Source: Pseudomonas sp. Gutcm_11s (GTDB lineage: Bacteria; Pseudomonadota; Gammaproteobacteria; Pseudomonadales; Pseudomonadaceae). Taken from it: DNA of 64,000 bases. The position numbers and the translations under genes were made by a program. Of the stretch, positions 39,322 to 49,098 are shown piece by piece; position 1 is the stretch's first letter, and each line of letters begins with the position of its first letter. Under the pieces are notes generated by a model that saw only the letters and a program-made list of their open reading frames with translations, ran no database searches and was not told the origin of the DNA. The DNA is taken from positions 1 through 64,000 of the forward strand of contig NZ_JAQSUW010000011.1 in the NCBI RefSeq assembly GCF_028649395.1. The letters are read 5' to 3'.

Positions 39322-40389
39322 TCAAGCGGTTAGGGCAGGTTCTGGGGTCGAGGGGTGGATCTGGTTACGGCCGTTGCGTTTGGCCTGGTAAAGCGCATCG
39401 TCGGCCCGGGTGACCAGGCTCTCGAAGGTGTCGCCCGTCTCGGCTAGCGCCAGGCCGAAGGAGGCGGTGATGCTGTCCAGTATCTTGTCGGTGCTGCGTA
39501 CCTTGACCCGCAGGGCCTGGATCTTCAGACGCAGTTGTTCGGCGAACTCGCCTGCAGTCTCCAGATCGAAGCAGTCCTGCAGAATCACGCAGAACTCTTC
39601 GCCGCCGTAGCGTGCGGCTACTCCCCGGGCCGGGAGCAGTTCGCGCATAAGCTGGCCGACATGCTGCAGTACACGGTCGCCGAGCGGATGGCCGTACTGG
39701 TCGTTGAACTGCTTGAAGTGATCGATATCCAGCATCACCAGGGCCAGGCCCTTGGTGTCGCCCGCCAGAGCCTGCTCCAGCAGGCGGGTGAAGGCGTGGC
39801 GGTTGAATACATGGGTCAGGCTGTCCAGAGTGGCGGCAGCCTGGGCACGCTCCAGCTGGCTACGCAGGTTCTGGATTTCCGACTGGGCGGAGCGCAGCCG
39901 GTAGAGAAATTTCTCCTGCTGCTCCTGCATATGCTGAGTGCTCAGTTGCAGGTCGCTGAGGACGCCGGGCAGGTCGTCGACTATCGGCTCCTGCAGGGCG
40001 GCGAGGCCTTGGGAGAGGCTGGACTGGTAATGCTGGCTGCCGCTCACGCTGCGCTGTACATCGACTTCTATGTCGTCGACCAGGGTGATTACCTGTTGCT
40101 GGCCAGCGCGGGCCTCTTCCAGTTCGCCGCGAATGACGAACTCACGGAACAGCTTGACCGCCGTTTCCGGGGGGAAGCTGGTGAAGTCTTTGACGATCTT
40201 GTCCAGGCGACGATTAAGTTCGGGGGCATTGCCCTGGCAGTAGCTGTACCAGAGCGCGTAATGCACCGGATTTGGCGGAATGTCGTGGCGTACCATCTGG
40301 GGGACGGCTTGCTTGAGCAGATCAGCTGCCTCGCGGGTCTCTTCGGGGTAGAGCTCGAGGAGGGAGGGGGCTTTGGGGGGCTGGCTCAT
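39322..40389 (-). CDS. Diguanylate cyclase (GGDEF domain)
   Basis: A 355-residue cytoplasmic protein making c-di-GMP. The N-terminal 170 residues are helical and regulatory (NPVHYALWYSYCQGNAPELNRRLD is a segment often found before GGDEF in Pseudomonas). A coiled coil follows, and then the GGDEF domain: LDSLTHVFNRHAFTRLL, MLDIDHFKQFNDQYGHPLGD and the active-site RYGGEEF. The RxxD inhibitory site expected before RYGGEEF is replaced by PARG, so product inhibition is probably lost. The start MSQPPKAPSLLELYPEE was preferred to an ATG 11 codons upstream. Confidence 0.88.
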   Translation of the reverse strand: MSQPPKAPSLLELYPEETREAADLLKQAVPQMVRHDIPPNPVHYALWYSYCQGNAPELNRRLDKIVKDFTSFPPETAVKLFREFVIRGELEEARAGQQQVITLVDDIEVDVQRSVSGSQHYQSSLSQGLAALQEPIVDDLPGVLSDLQLSTQHMQEQQEKFLYRLRSAQSEIQNLRSQLERAQAAATLDSLTHVFNRHAFTRLLEQALAGDTKGLALVMLDIDHFKQFNDQYGHPLGDRVLQHVGQLMRELLPARGVAARYGGEEFCVILQDCFDLETAGEFAEQLRLKIQALRVKVRSTDKILDSITASFGLALAETGDTFESLVTRADDALYQAKRNGRNQIHPSTPEPALTA

Positions 40390-40454
40390 GCACGTCACTG
40401 TGGCGATGGGAGGAATAGGCAAAGGATAGAGTAGTCATGGGGGCTTCGCCTAGC

Positions 40455-40479
40455 AAAAGGCCCGGACTAGCCGGGCCTC
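40455..40479 (-). terminator. Terminator for the Dps-family gene
   Basis: On the minus strand AGGCCCGG-CTAGT-CCGGGCCT is followed by TTTT, 22 bases downstream of the dps stop. Confidence 0.82.
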
Positions 40480-40500
40480 TGTTGTCGATGCTGGGGCTGC

Positions 40501-40971
40501 TTAGGCGGCCAGCAGGCTGCGCAGCATCCAGGCGGTCTTCTCATGGACCTGCATGCGCTGGGTCAGCAGGTCAGCGGTCGGCTCGTCGCTGACCTTGTCC
40601 AGCAGCGGGAAGATGCCGCGGGCGGTGCGTACGACGGCTTCCTGGCCTTGTACCAGCAGCTTGATCATCTCGTCGGCGGTCGGTACGCCTTCCTCTTCCT
40701 TGATCGAGGACAGGCGTGCATAGGCCGCATAGGTGCCAGGCGCCGGGAAGCCCAGTGCGCGGATGCGCTCGGCGATGGCGTCCACGGCCAGGGCCAGTTC
40801 GGTGTACTGCCCTTCGAACATCAGGTGCAGGGTGTTGAACATCGGGCCGGTGACGTTCCAGTGGAAGTTGTGGGTCTTCAGATACAGGGTGTAGGTGTCG
40901 GCCAGCAGGCGCGACAGTCCTTCGGCGATGGCTGCGCGGTCCTGTTCGGCGATGCCGATATTGATTTCCAT
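40501..40971 (-). CDS. Dps-family ferritin-like DNA-protection protein
   Basis: A 156-residue four-helix ferritin-like protein that oxidises and stores iron in a dodecamer and protects DNA. The ferroxidase residues are visible in [42 protein letters not shown] (His, Asp and Glu spacing as in Dps). [25 protein letters not shown] fits the MrgA/Dps line. The short N-terminus lacks the Lys-rich DNA-binding tail of E. coli Dps, so direct DNA binding is uncertain. It stands alone with its own terminator. Confidence 0.9.
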   Translation of the reverse strand: MEINIGIAEQDRAAIAEGLSRLLADTYTLYLKTHNFHWNVTGPMFNTLHLMFEGQYTELALAVDAIAERIRALGFPAPGTYAAYARLSSIKEEEGVPTADEMIKLLVQGQEAVVRTARGIFPLLDKVSDEPTADLLTQRMQVHEKTAWMLRSLLAA

Positions 40972-41123
40972 ACCTTATTACTCCTCTTCAGGCTCTTAAA
41001 AGTAGCCGGGCTAGGCGCTCCCGTAATGGTTGGGAGCCTATCACAGGGGATGCGCCGTCCTGCCCGATCTATGTCAATGAAGGCAATGCTTGGAAACTAT
41101 GAGCGCCGCTGCGGTTCCGTCTA

Positions 41124-42236
41124 TCACCGGTGTGCTAGTTCCGGTCGCAGTTGCAGGGTGCGATTGAAGATTTCCACCCAGTAGGCGCTGAATTGCTGGT
41201 CGGCCAGGTTGTTGATCTCGAGGATGGCGCGCAGGCGGGGGCGTTTGCTCATGGTCTGATGGGCGCGCTCGTGGGTGCGGGCGTCGAAGGTGTCGGCGAT
41301 GTTCAGTAGCAGCGCGCCGGGGTGTATCTCGTCTTCGTGCAGGCCCTTGGGGTAGCCGCTGCCGTCGGCATGTTCCTGGTGTTGCAGGATGATTTCGCCG
41401 GCGGCGTCCCAGGCGGGCATGCGTTTGAGCAGTTCGCAGGCCTGGCGTGGGTGGGACTGTATCTGCTTGCGTTCCTCGCGGTTCAATTCGCCCTCCTTGT
41501 GCAGCAGGTCCAGCGGCAGGAAGGCCATGCCCAGGTCGTGCAGGCATACCGCAGCGGCCAGCTGCTCCGGCTCTACCGGCTGCCCGGCGGTTTCGTTCAT
41601 GCCCAGCGCCAGGCTCAGCAGGCGCAGGCCGCGGCCATGCCAGTAGGGAGAGCGATGTTCGCTGGCGGTCATCAGCTCTGCGAAGAACTCCAGGTCGGCG
41701 CTGGCTTCGATGCCGTGTTCCGCCAGAAGCTGCGAGATCTGGCCGTGGCCGATCTCCACCGGCTGCAGGCGCGTCTCCGGGTCCAGGTGCTGGAGCAGGG
41801 TGCGGCGGATCTCGGTCTGCCGTGCCTCTGGGGCACTGGCCAGGGCCTGCAGGGCCTGGCATTGGCTGGCTATCTGCTGCTGGTTTGGCATCTCGGCCCG
41901 ACCGAGCGCGGCATCTATCAGATTGCGCAACTGGTCCAGGCTCAACAGCAGGATGTCGCCGAGCAGGCTGTCGAATTGCAAGCTGCCTTCGCGCAGGCGG
42001 TCGAGTACGTCTTCCATGGCCTGGGGCAGGGGCAGCAGGTGATTCAGCTCCACATAGCCGAGGCTGCCTTTGATGGTGTGCACCAGGCGGAACAGTTCAC
42101 GCAGCCGCGAGCCGTCCTGGGGGTGGCTTTCCAGTTCGATCAGCAACTGCTCGCAACGCGGCAGATGCTCGGCGGTGTCGAGGCGAAATTCCTCCAGCAG
42201 GTCGCTGGGGACGTCGGCGGGGCGGGGCATGGCCAT
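41124..42236 (-). CDS. Hpt-domain/HD-GYP fusion protein
   Basis: A 370-residue cytoplasmic fusion. Residues 10-110 are a histidine-phosphotransfer domain with phospho-acceptor His53 in LFRLVHTIKGSLGY. Residues 190-340 are an HD-GYP domain: HDLGM (His233-Asp234), QSHPRQACELLKRM (His262), LQHQEHADGSGYPKG (His286, His289 and GYP 294-296) and NIADTFDA (Asp315). The usual HDxGK lysine is Met. HD-GYP domains degrade c-di-GMP, so this may be a phosphorelay-gated phosphodiesterase. Two ATGs (MAMPRP) occur at the start. P. aeruginosa has, to my memory, no such gene between dps and aspS. Confidence 0.8.
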   Translation of the reverse strand: MAMPRPADVPSDLLEEFRLDTAEHLPRCEQLLIELESHPQDGSRLRELFRLVHTIKGSLGYVELNHLLPLPQAMEDVLDRLREGSLQFDSLLGDILLLSLDQLRNLIDAALGRAEMPNQQQIASQCQALQALASAPEARQTEIRRTLLQHLDPETRLQPVEIGHGQISQLLAEHGIEASADLEFFAELMTASEHRSPYWHGRGLRLLSLALGMNETAGQPVEPEQLAAAVCLHDLGMAFLPLDLLHKEGELNREERKQIQSHPRQACELLKRMPAWDAAGEIILQHQEHADGSGYPKGLHEDEIHPGALLLNIADTFDARTHERAHQTMSKRPRLRAILEINNLADQQFSAYWVEIFNRTLQLRPELAHR

Positions 42237-42280
42237 GGGAGCTCTCCGCGGGGCTGGATTCTCAGTATAGAAAGCCCGGC

Positions 42281-42308
42281 TGCACCGGTGCGATTAACCC
42301 TATATAAT
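42281..42308 (+). promoter_or_regulatory. Candidate sigma-70 promoter of aspS
   Basis: A perfect -10 box TATAAT is at 42303-42308, with a poor -35 (TGCACC) 16 bases upstream. The transcript would have a leader of about 165 bases before the aspS start. No leader peptide with runs of Asp codons was seen. Confidence 0.5.
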
Positions 42309-42474
42309 CCCGCCCCTTGTCTGCGGAAGCGGAAAGTGCAGCGATCGAGACGCTTGGCGCCATTGGTCGGCTTTCCCCTGCAAATTGAAGAAAATGCCTG
42401 CTATTTACCTGCAGGGCGAGCCCGGGCCGGCCGGGCGCGAATTCAAGACTGATCTAGAGAAGCGAACCACGACC

Positions 42475-44250
42475 ATGATGCGCAGCCACTATTGCGGCCA
42501 GTTGAACGAGAGCCTGGACGGCCAGGAAGTCACCCTTTGCGGCTGGGTCCACCGCCGTCGCGACCATGGTGGCGTGATCTTCCTCGACATCCGTGACCGT
42601 GAAGGCCTGGCCCAGGTGGTGTTCGACCCGGACCGCGCCGAGACTTTCGCCAAGGCTGACCGCGTGCGCAGCGAATACGTGGTCAAGATCGTCGGCAAGG
42701 TGCGTGTACGCCCCGAAGGCGCGCGCAACGCCAACATGGCCTCCGGTGCCATCGAAGTGCTCGGCTACGAGCTGGAAGTGCTGAACGAGGCGGAAACTCC
42801 GCCGTTCCCGCTCAACGAATACAGCGATGTGGGTGAAGAAACCCGCCTGCGCTACCGCTTCATCGACCTGCGTCGCCCGGAAATGGCCGAGAAGCTGAAG
42901 CTGCGTTCGCGCATCACCAGCAGCATCCGCCGCTACCTCGACGACAACGGCTTCCTCGACGTCGAAACCCCGATCCTGACCCGTGCCACTCCGGAAGGCG
43001 CGCGCGACTACTTGGTACCGAGCCGTACCCATGCCGGTAGCTTCTTCGCTCTGCCGCAGTCCCCGCAGCTGTTCAAGCAGCTGCTGATGGTGGCCGGCTT
43101 CGACCGTTACTACCAGATCGCCAAGTGCTTCCGCGACGAAGACCTGCGCGCCGACCGCCAGCCGGAATTCACTCAGATCGACATCGAGACCAGCTTCCTC
43201 GATGAAAGCGACATCATGGGCATCACCGAAACCATGATCCGCAACCTGTTCAAGGAAGTGCTGGACCTGGAATTCGGCGAGCTGCCGCACATGACCCTGG
43301 CCGAAGCCATGCGTCGCTTCGGCTCCGACAAGCCGGACCTGCGTATTCCGCTGGAGCTGGTTGACGTTGCCGATCAGCTGCAGGGTGTCGAGTTCAAGGT
43401 GTTCTCCGGCCCGGCCAACGATCCGAAGGGCCGCGTCGCTGCCCTGCGCGTACCGGGCGCTGCCTCCATGCCGCGTAGCCAGATCGACGACTACACCAAG
43501 TTCGTCGGCAACTACGGCGCCAAGGGTCTGGCCTACATCAAGGTCAACGAGCGCGCCAAGGGCGTAGAAGGCCTGCAGTCGCCGATCGTCAAGTTCATCC
43601 CGGAAGATAACCTCAAGGTCATCCTCGACCGCGTTGGCGCCGTCGATGGCGACATCGTGTTCTTCGGTGCCGACAAGGCCAAGGTCGTCTGCGATGCTCT
43701 GGGCGCGCTGCGCATCAAGGTCGGCCACGACCTCAACCTGCTGACCTGCGAGTGGGCCCCGCTGTGGGTCGTCGACTTCCCGATGTTCGAGGAAAATGAC
43801 GACGGCAGCCTGACCGCCATGCACCACCCGTTCACCGCGCCCAAGTGCACCCCGGAAGAGCTGGAGGCCAACCCGGCAGCTGCTCTGTCCCGTGCCTACG
43901 ACATGGTGCTCAACGGTACCGAGCTGGGTGGCGGTTCGATCCGTATCCACGATAAGGCCATGCAGCAGACCGTGTTCCGCGTGCTGGGCATCAGCGAAGA
44001 CGAGCAGCAGGAGAAGTTCGGCTTCCTGCTCGACGCCCTCAAGTTCGGTGCTCCGCCCCACGGCGGCCTGGCCTTCGGTCTGGACCGCCTGGTCATGCTG
44101 ATGACCGGCGCCAGCTCGATTCGTGAAGTGATCGCCTTCCCGAAAACCCAGAGCGCGGCCTGCGTCATGACCCAGGCCCCGGGCATCGTCGATGCCAAGG
44201 CGCTGCGCGAGCTGCATATCCGCCTGCGCGAACAGCCCAAGGCTGAGTAA
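42475..44250 (+). CDS. aspS: Aspartyl-tRNA synthetase
   Basis: Class IIb synthetase of 591 residues: an N-terminal OB-fold anticodon domain ([31 protein letters not shown]), motif 1 near [24 protein letters not shown], motif 2 [23 protein letters not shown], the bacterial GAD insertion (about residues 290-420) and motif 3 [14 protein letters not shown]. Two adjacent ATGs ([10 protein letters not shown]) occur; the family start is here, and the 30-codon upstream extension has no conserved sequence. Pseudomonas AspRS is known to be non-discriminating, also making Asp-tRNA-Asn for GatCAB; I infer the same here. Confidence 0.96.
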   Translation: MMRSHYCGQLNESLDGQEVTLCGWVHRRRDHGGVIFLDIRDREGLAQVVFDPDRAETFAKADRVRSEYVVKIVGKVRVRPEGARNANMASGAIEVLGYELEVLNEAETPPFPLNEYSDVGEETRLRYRFIDLRRPEMAEKLKLRSRITSSIRRYLDDNGFLDVETPILTRATPEGARDYLVPSRTHAGSFFALPQSPQLFKQLLMVAGFDRYYQIAKCFRDEDLRADRQPEFTQIDIETSFLDESDIMGITETMIRNLFKEVLDLEFGELPHMTLAEAMRRFGSDKPDLRIPLELVDVADQLQGVEFKVFSGPANDPKGRVAALRVPGAASMPRSQIDDYTKFVGNYGAKGLAYIKVNERAKGVEGLQSPIVKFIPEDNLKVILDRVGAVDGDIVFFGADKAKVVCDALGALRIKVGHDLNLLTCEWAPLWVVDFPMFEENDDGSLTAMHHPFTAPKCTPEELEANPAAALSRAYDMVLNGTELGGGSIRIHDKAMQQTVFRVLGISEDEQQEKFGFLLDALKFGAPPHGGLAFGLDRLVMLMTGASSIREVIAFPKTQSAACVMTQAPGIVDAKALRELHIRLREQPKAE

Positions 44251-44262
44251 GCGGTAGCAACA

Positions 44263-44284
44263 GGAGCCTGGCATGCCAGGCTCC
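44263..44284 (+). terminator. Hairpin after aspS
   Basis: A perfect stem, GGAGCCTGGCATGCCAGGCTCC, lies 12 bases after the stop. The following TTGCATTT is only a weak T-run, so read-through into yebC is possible. Confidence 0.6.
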
Positions 44285-44331
44285 TTGCATTTCAGGTACG
44301 ACAAAATCGATTGAAAGAAACGGAGTGAGTT

Positions 44332-45081
44332 ATGGCCGGTCATTCCAAATGGGCCAACATCAGGCACCGCAAGGGTCGTCAGGACGCCAAGCGCGGCAAG
44401 ATCTTCACCAAGCTGATTCGTGAGCTGACCGTGGCCGCCAAGCATGGCGGTGGCGTGCCGGCGGACAACCCGCGTCTGCGTCTGGCGGTGGACAAGGCAC
44501 TGACCTCCAACATGTCGCGTGATGTGATCGATCGTGCGATCGCTCGCGGTGCCGGTAACACCGAAGCCGACAACATGACCGAGCTGAGCTACGAGGGCTA
44601 TGCGCCGAGTGGCGTGGCGATCATCGTCGAGGCCATGACCGACAACCGCAACCGTACCGCCGCCGACGTGCGCCATGCCTTCACCAAGTGTGGCGGCAAC
44701 CTGGGTACCGACGGCTCGGTGGCCTACATGTTCGAGCGCAAGGGGCAGATCAGCTTCGCCCCAGGCGTGAGCGAGGATGCGCTGATGGAGGCGGCCCTGG
44801 AAGCCGGCGCCGACGACGTGGAGATGGGTGAGGATGGTTCGGCCTTGGTGTCGACCAGCTTCGCCGACTTCCTCGCGGTCAACGAGGCGCTGACCGTCGC
44901 CGGGTTCAAGGGCGAAGAGGCCGAGGTGGCCATGATCCCCTCGACCATGGCGCCGATTGCTGACCTGGAGACCGCCAAGAAGGTGCTCAAGCTGATCGAC
45001 ATGCTCGAAGACCTGGATGACGTGCAGAACGTCTACCACAACGCGGAAATTCCCGACGAGCTCATGGAGCAGCTGGACTGA
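44332..45081 (+). CDS. YebC/PmpR family regulator
   Basis: A 249-residue protein beginning [31 protein letters not shown], the strongly conserved YebC start. [12 protein letters not shown] and SLGFDD-like C-terminal regions match. In P. aeruginosa the same gene (PmpR) is a DNA-binding repressor of quinolone signalling; work elsewhere suggests YebC proteins also help translation of proline stretches. It precedes ruvC, with a terminator in between. Confidence 0.94.
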   Translation: MAGHSKWANIRHRKGRQDAKRGKIFTKLIRELTVAAKHGGGVPADNPRLRLAVDKALTSNMSRDVIDRAIARGAGNTEADNMTELSYEGYAPSGVAIIVEAMTDNRNRTAADVRHAFTKCGGNLGTDGSVAYMFERKGQISFAPGVSEDALMEAALEAGADDVEMGEDGSALVSTSFADFLAVNEALTVAGFKGEEAEVAMIPSTMAPIADLETAKKVLKLIDMLEDLDDVQNVYHNAEIPDELMEQLD

Positions 45082-45105
45082 TCTCCACTGCGCTCTCGTT
45101 GCACT

Positions 45106-45146
45106 AAAAAGCCGGAAGCCGCTCATGCGCTTCCGGCTTTTTTATA
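45106..45146 (+). terminator. Terminator between yebC and ruvC
   Basis: AAAAAGCCGGAAGC, a short loop and GCTTCCGGCTTTTTT form a long stem with an A-run before and a T-run after it. Confidence 0.92.
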
Positions 45147-45215
45147 TGCGCGCCGCTCCGTATACTCGCGGCTGGATAAATAGACAGTGCTACGGCCTGC
45201 GGAGCGCAACGCTGC

Positions 45216-45740
45216 ATGACCCTGATCCTTGGCATCGACCCCGGCTCGCGCATCACCGGCTACGGCGTGGTACGCGACACCGGGCGCGGCTGCGAGTACG
45301 TCGCTTCCGGTTGCATTCGCACCGGTGATGGCTCGCTCGCCGAGCGTCTGCAGGTGGTGTTCCGCGGGGTCAGCGAGGTGATTCGCCAGCATGGCCCGGT
45401 GACCATGGGCATCGAGCAGGTGTTCATGGCGAAGAACGCCGATTCGGCGCTCAAGCTCGGTCAGGCCCGTGGCGCAGCCATCGTCGCCAGCATCGAGGCG
45501 GGGCTGGACGTCAACGAGTACACCGCCAGCCAGGTCAAACAGGCGATTGCCGGCACCGGCGGCGCCGACAAGCAGCAGGTGATGATGATGGTGATGCACC
45601 TGCTCAAGCTGGTGCAGAAGCCGCAGATCGACGCCTCCGACGCCCTGGCCATCGCTCTCTGCCACGCCCATCACCGGCAGAGCCTGATTCCGCACAACCT
45701 GCTCGGCGCTAAGCGCCGCAGCGGGCGCCTGCGCCTGTAA
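45216..45740 (+). CDS. ruvC: Holliday-junction resolvase RuvC
   Basis: The endonuclease that cleaves four-way junctions. The 174 residues carry the acidic catalytic residues in [18 protein letters not shown] (Asp8), [21 protein letters not shown] (Glu) and [16 protein letters not shown] (two Asp near 141-144). It is the first gene of ruvCAB. The ATG is preceded by GGAG. Confidence 0.96.
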   Translation: MTLILGIDPGSRITGYGVVRDTGRGCEYVASGCIRTGDGSLAERLQVVFRGVSEVIRQHGPVTMGIEQVFMAKNADSALKLGQARGAAIVASIEAGLDVNEYTASQVKQAIAGTGGADKQQVMMMVMHLLKLVQKPQIDASDALAIALCHAHHRQSLIPHNLLGAKRRSGRLRL

Positions 45741-45758
45741 ACAAAAGGAAACGAATTC

Positions 45759-46364
45759 GTGATCGGACGCCTCAAGGGCAATCTGGCAGAGAAGCAGCCG
45801 CCGCACCTGATCCTCGACGTCAACGGCGTCGGCTACGAAGTGGAAGTGCCGATGACCACCCTCTATCGCCTGCCGGCGGTGGGGCAGCCGGTGACGCTGC
45901 ACACTCATCTGGTGGTGCGCGAGGATGCGCATCTGCTCTATGGCTTCGCCGAAAAGCGCGAGCGTGAGCTGTTCCGTGAGCTGATCCGGCTCAATGGCGT
46001 GGGTCCCAAGCTGGCCCTGGCGTTGATGTCCGGCCTGGAGGTGGATGAGCTGGTGCGCTGTGTGCAGGCTCAGGACACTTCGACCTTGGTGAAGATCCCC
46101 GGTGTCGGCAAGAAGACCGCCGAGCGCCTGCTGGTGGAGCTCAAGGATCGCTTCAAGGCCTGGGAGACCATGCCGTCCATCGCTCCACTGGTAGTGGAAC
46201 CCCGCGCCGGCGTGGCAGTCTCAAGCGCGGAGAGCGATGCCGTCAGCGCCCTGATCTCGCTCGGCTTCAAGCCGCAGGAGGCCAGCAAGGCCGTGGCCGC
46301 TGTAAAGGAAGAAGGGCTGTCCAGCGAAGAGCTGATCCGCCGTGCCCTGAAAGGAATGGTGTAA
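45759..46364 (+). CDS. ruvA: Holliday-junction DNA helicase subunit RuvA
   Basis: The junction-binding tetramer that loads RuvB. The 201 residues begin with GTG, (M)[30 protein letters not shown], the OB-fold start, with AAAGGA upstream. Two helix-hairpin-helix motifs follow ([39 protein letters not shown]), and the C-terminal RuvB-contacting domain is [14 protein letters not shown]. It lies 18 bases after ruvC. Confidence 0.96.
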   Translation: MIGRLKGNLAEKQPPHLILDVNGVGYEVEVPMTTLYRLPAVGQPVTLHTHLVVREDAHLLYGFAEKRERELFRELIRLNGVGPKLALALMSGLEVDELVRCVQAQDTSTLVKIPGVGKKTAERLLVELKDRFKAWETMPSIAPLVVEPRAGVAVSSAESDAVSALISLGFKPQEASKAVAAVKEEGLSSEELIRRALKGMV

Positions 46365-46367
46365 GAA

Positions 46368-47417
46368 GTGATAGACGCCGACCGCCTGATCACCGCCAGC
46401 GCCCGTGAGCGCGACGAGCAGCTGGACCGCGCGATTCGCCCGCTCAAGCTGGCTGAGTACATCGGTCAGCCGGTGGTGCGCGAGCAGATGGAGCTGTTCA
46501 TTCAGGCCGCCAAGAATCGCCAGGAGGCCCTCGATCACACGCTGATCTTCGGCCCGCCCGGCCTGGGCAAGACCACCCTGGCCAACATCATCGCCCAGGA
46601 AATGGGCGTGTCGATCAAGAGCACCTCGGGCCCGGTGCTGGAACGCCCGGGCGACTTGGCTGCGCTGTTGACCAACCTGGAACCGGGCGACGTGCTGTTC
46701 GTCGACGAGATCCATCGCCTCTCGCCCGTGGTCGAGGAGGTGCTGTACCCGGCGATGGAGGACTTCCAGCTCGACATCATGATTGGCGAAGGCCCTGCCG
46801 CGCGCTCGATCAAGCTGGACCTGCCGCCCTTCACCCTGGTTGGCGCCACTACCCGTGCGGGCATGCTGACCAACCCGTTGCGCGACCGCTTCGGTATCGT
46901 CCAGCGCCTGGAGTTCTACTCCAGCGCGGACCTTGCCACCATCGTCAGCCGTTCGGCCGGCATTCTCGGTCTGACCATCGATCCTGAGGGGGCCTTCGAG
47001 ATCGCTCGCCGCGCCCGTGGCACGCCGCGTATTGCCAATCGCCTCTTGCGCCGCGTGCGCGACTTCGCCGAGGTGCGTGCCAGTGGGCAGATCAGCCGCG
47101 AGATCGCCGATCAGGCACTGAACATGCTGGATGTCGACGAACGTGGCTTCGACCACCAGGACCGCCGTCTACTGCTGGCGATGATCGACAAGTTCGACGG
47201 CGGCCCGGTGGGTATCGACAACCTGGCCGCTGCCATTGGCGAGGAGCGCGGTACCATCGAGGACGTGCTCGAGCCGTACCTGATTCAGCAGGGTTACATC
47301 ATGCGTACGCCGCGGGGTAGGGTGGTGACGCGGCATGCCTACCTGCACTTTGGGCTCAATCTGCCGAAGCGCCTGGGCGACGCCCCGGTCGCGGACCTGT
47401 TCGGCGGCGACGAATAG
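46368..47417 (+). CDS. ruvB: Holliday-junction branch-migration ATPase RuvB
   Basis: The hexameric motor of the RuvAB complex. The 349 residues begin with GTG (M)[24 protein letters not shown]. Walker A is [16 protein letters not shown], Walker B is [10 protein letters not shown], sensor 1 is LVGATTRAG, and the arginine finger lies in [10 protein letters not shown]. The winged-helix DNA domain ends in [15 protein letters not shown]. The gene starts 3 bases after ruvA. Confidence 0.96.
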   Translation: MIDADRLITASARERDEQLDRAIRPLKLAEYIGQPVVREQMELFIQAAKNRQEALDHTLIFGPPGLGKTTLANIIAQEMGVSIKSTSGPVLERPGDLAALLTNLEPGDVLFVDEIHRLSPVVEEVLYPAMEDFQLDIMIGEGPAARSIKLDLPPFTLVGATTRAGMLTNPLRDRFGIVQRLEFYSSADLATIVSRSAGILGLTIDPEGAFEIARRARGTPRIANRLLRRVRDFAEVRASGQISREIADQALNMLDVDERGFDHQDRRLLLAMIDKFDGGPVGIDNLAAAIGEERGTIEDVLEPYLIQQGYIMRTPRGRVVTRHAYLHFGLNLPKRLGDAPVADLFGGDE

Positions 47418-47470
47418 TTGCAAAACAACGGCTTGCCCGGATTGGCAAGGCCAGGAGTAAACACTAGAGT

Positions 47471-47926
47471 ATGCGCGCGCAAAACGAGGCCCAGCCTTTT
47501 GCCCTCAAGTGTCGGGTGTATTACGAGGACACCGACGCTGGCGGCATCGTCTACTACGTCAATTACCTCAAGTTCATGGAGCGGGCTCGTACCGAGTGCC
47601 TGCGTAATCTGGGTTTTGCCCAGTCGCAGCTGGTGGGCGAGAACCTCCTGTTCGTCGTGCATTCCGCCGAGGCGCGCTACCACGCGCCGGCCAGGTTGGA
47701 CGACGAGATTTTTGTCACTGCCGAGGTGATGGAGTTAAACCGTGCCAGCCTGCGCTTTCGTCAACAGGTACGGCGGGCAACGGATGAGGCACTGCTCTGC
47801 GAGGGGCAGTTCGTGGTGGCCTGCGTGCGGGCCGACAATTTGAAACCCCGTGCCATCCCCGAAGCGCTGCGCGCAGCCTTCGCGGCGGGCATGGGTACAG
47901 TCACAGCAGGATCGGTAGGAGAGTAG
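47471..47926 (+). CDS. ybgC: Tol-Pal-associated acyl-CoA thioesterase
   Basis: A 151-residue hotdog thioesterase, first gene of the tol-pal operon. [29 protein letters not shown] carries the catalytic Asp and the 4HBT-type signature. It acts on short acyl-CoA or acyl-ACP and interacts with phospholipid enzymes in E. coli; its link to Tol-Pal is still unclear. tolQ starts one base after the stop. Confidence 0.93.
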   Translation: MRAQNEAQPFALKCRVYYEDTDAGGIVYYVNYLKFMERARTECLRNLGFAQSQLVGENLLFVVHSAEARYHAPARLDDEIFVTAEVMELNRASLRFRQQVRRATDEALLCEGQFVVACVRADNLKPRAIPEALRAAFAAGMGTVTAGSVGE

Positions 47927-47927
47927 C

Positions 47928-48629
47928 GTGGAAGCAACAGCCAACGCCGTTGACCATATGTCGATGTGGAGCCTGATCAGCAACGCCAGTCTGGTGGTGC
48001 AACTGGTCATGCTCGCCCTGGTGGCCGCCTCGGTGGTGTCCTGGATCATGATCTTCCAGCGCAGCACCATGCTGCGCGCGGCGAAGAAGTCCCTCGAGGT
48101 GTTCGAGGAGCGCTTCTGGTCGGGGATCGACCTGTCCAAGCTGTATCGCCAGGCCGGCAGCAATCCGGACCCGGACTGCGGCGTCGAGCAGATCTTCCGC
48201 GCTGGCTTCAAGGAGTTCTCCCGCCTGCGCCAGCAACCGGGCGTCGACCCGGATGCGGTGATGGACGGCGTGGCTCGTGCCATGCGCGTTGCTATCTCGC
48301 GTGAAGAAGAAAAGCTGGAAACCAGCCTGCCGTTCCTTGCCACCGTCGGTTCTACCAGCCCCTATGTCGGCCTGTTCGGTACCGTGTGGGGCATCATGAA
48401 CTCCTTCCGCGGCCTGGCTCAGGTGCAGCAGGCGACCCTGGCCACCGTGGCCCCGGGTATCGCCGAGGCGCTGATCGCCACCGCTATCGGTCTGTTCGCC
48501 GCCATCCCGGCGGTCATCGCCTACAACCGCTTCTCGGCGCAAGGTGATCGTCTGATCGGTCGTTACTACACCTTTGCCGACGAGTTCCAGGCCATCCTGC
48601 ACCGCAAGGTCCACACCTCGGACGAGTGA
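47928..48629 (+). CDS. tolQ: Tol-Pal system protein TolQ
   Basis: An ExbB/MotA-like proton-channel subunit that energises TolA. The 233 residues have three transmembrane helices: NASLVVQLVMLALVAASVVSWIMIF (about 19-43), LPFLATVGSTSPYVGLFGTVWGIMNSF (about 129-155) and VAPGIAEALIATAIGLFAAIPAVIAYN (about 165-190). The conserved GLFGTVWG motif is intact. The start is GTG; a GGAGAG site precedes it. Confidence 0.95.
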   Translation: MEATANAVDHMSMWSLISNASLVVQLVMLALVAASVVSWIMIFQRSTMLRAAKKSLEVFEERFWSGIDLSKLYRQAGSNPDPDCGVEQIFRAGFKEFSRLRQQPGVDPDAVMDGVARAMRVAISREEEKLETSLPFLATVGSTSPYVGLFGTVWGIMNSFRGLAQVQQATLATVAPGIAEALIATAIGLFAAIPAVIAYNRFSAQGDRLIGRYYTFADEFQAILHRKVHTSDE

Positions 48630-48639
48630 GGCTCAGCCA

Positions 48640-49098
48640 ATGGCCAGAATCCGCAACAGACGCAAGCCAGTCGCCGAGATGAACGTCGTGCCGTATATCG
48701 ACGTGATGCTGGTGCTGCTGGTGATCTTCATGGTGACCGCGCCGATGCTCAACCAGGGCGTCAAGGTCGACCTGCCCAAGGTCTCCAGCGAGGTACTGCC
48801 GCAGGACAACAACTCCCGTGTGCTGACCATCTCGATCAAGGCCGACAAGACCTATTACTGGAACATGGGCGAGGAAGTCGATCCGGACCAGAGCAAGGCT
48901 AGCGAGACCGCTACGGCCCTGCCGGCGCTGGTGCAGACGGTCAGCGCGATCATGAACCAGAACGCCGGCCAGGGTAAGAAGGTCCAGGTCTTCGTGCGTG
49001 GCGACAAGGCCGTGGACTACGGCTCGGTCATGGCCGTGATGGGTGGCCTGCAGGAAGCCGGCGTGGGTAACGTCGGGCTGATCACCGAGGCGCCCTGA
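48640..49098 (+). CDS. tolR: Tol-Pal system protein TolR
   Basis: An ExbD-like inner-membrane protein of 152 residues. One transmembrane helix carries the essential proton-path Asp (MNVVPYIDVMLVLLVIFMVTAPM, Asp about residue 20). A periplasmic peptidoglycan-binding domain ends in DYGSVMAVMGGLQEAGVGNVGLIT. The start MARIRNRRKPVAEMN is the family one; an upstream in-frame ATG lies inside tolQ. The tolA start overlaps its stop by one base. Confidence 0.95.
   Translation: MARIRNRRKPVAEMNVVPYIDVMLVLLVIFMVTAPMLNQGVKVDLPKVSSEVLPQDNNSRVLTISIKADKTYYWNMGEEVDPDQSKASETATALPALVQTVSAIMNQNAGQGKKVQVFVRGDKAVDYGSVMAVMGGLQEAGVGNVGLITEAP

Noticed and set aside
42454..45126. 890-codon minus-strand open frame opposite aspS and yebC
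   Set aside because: It is antisense to two clearly identified genes and has no recognisable protein sequence; high GC makes such long shadow frames common here.
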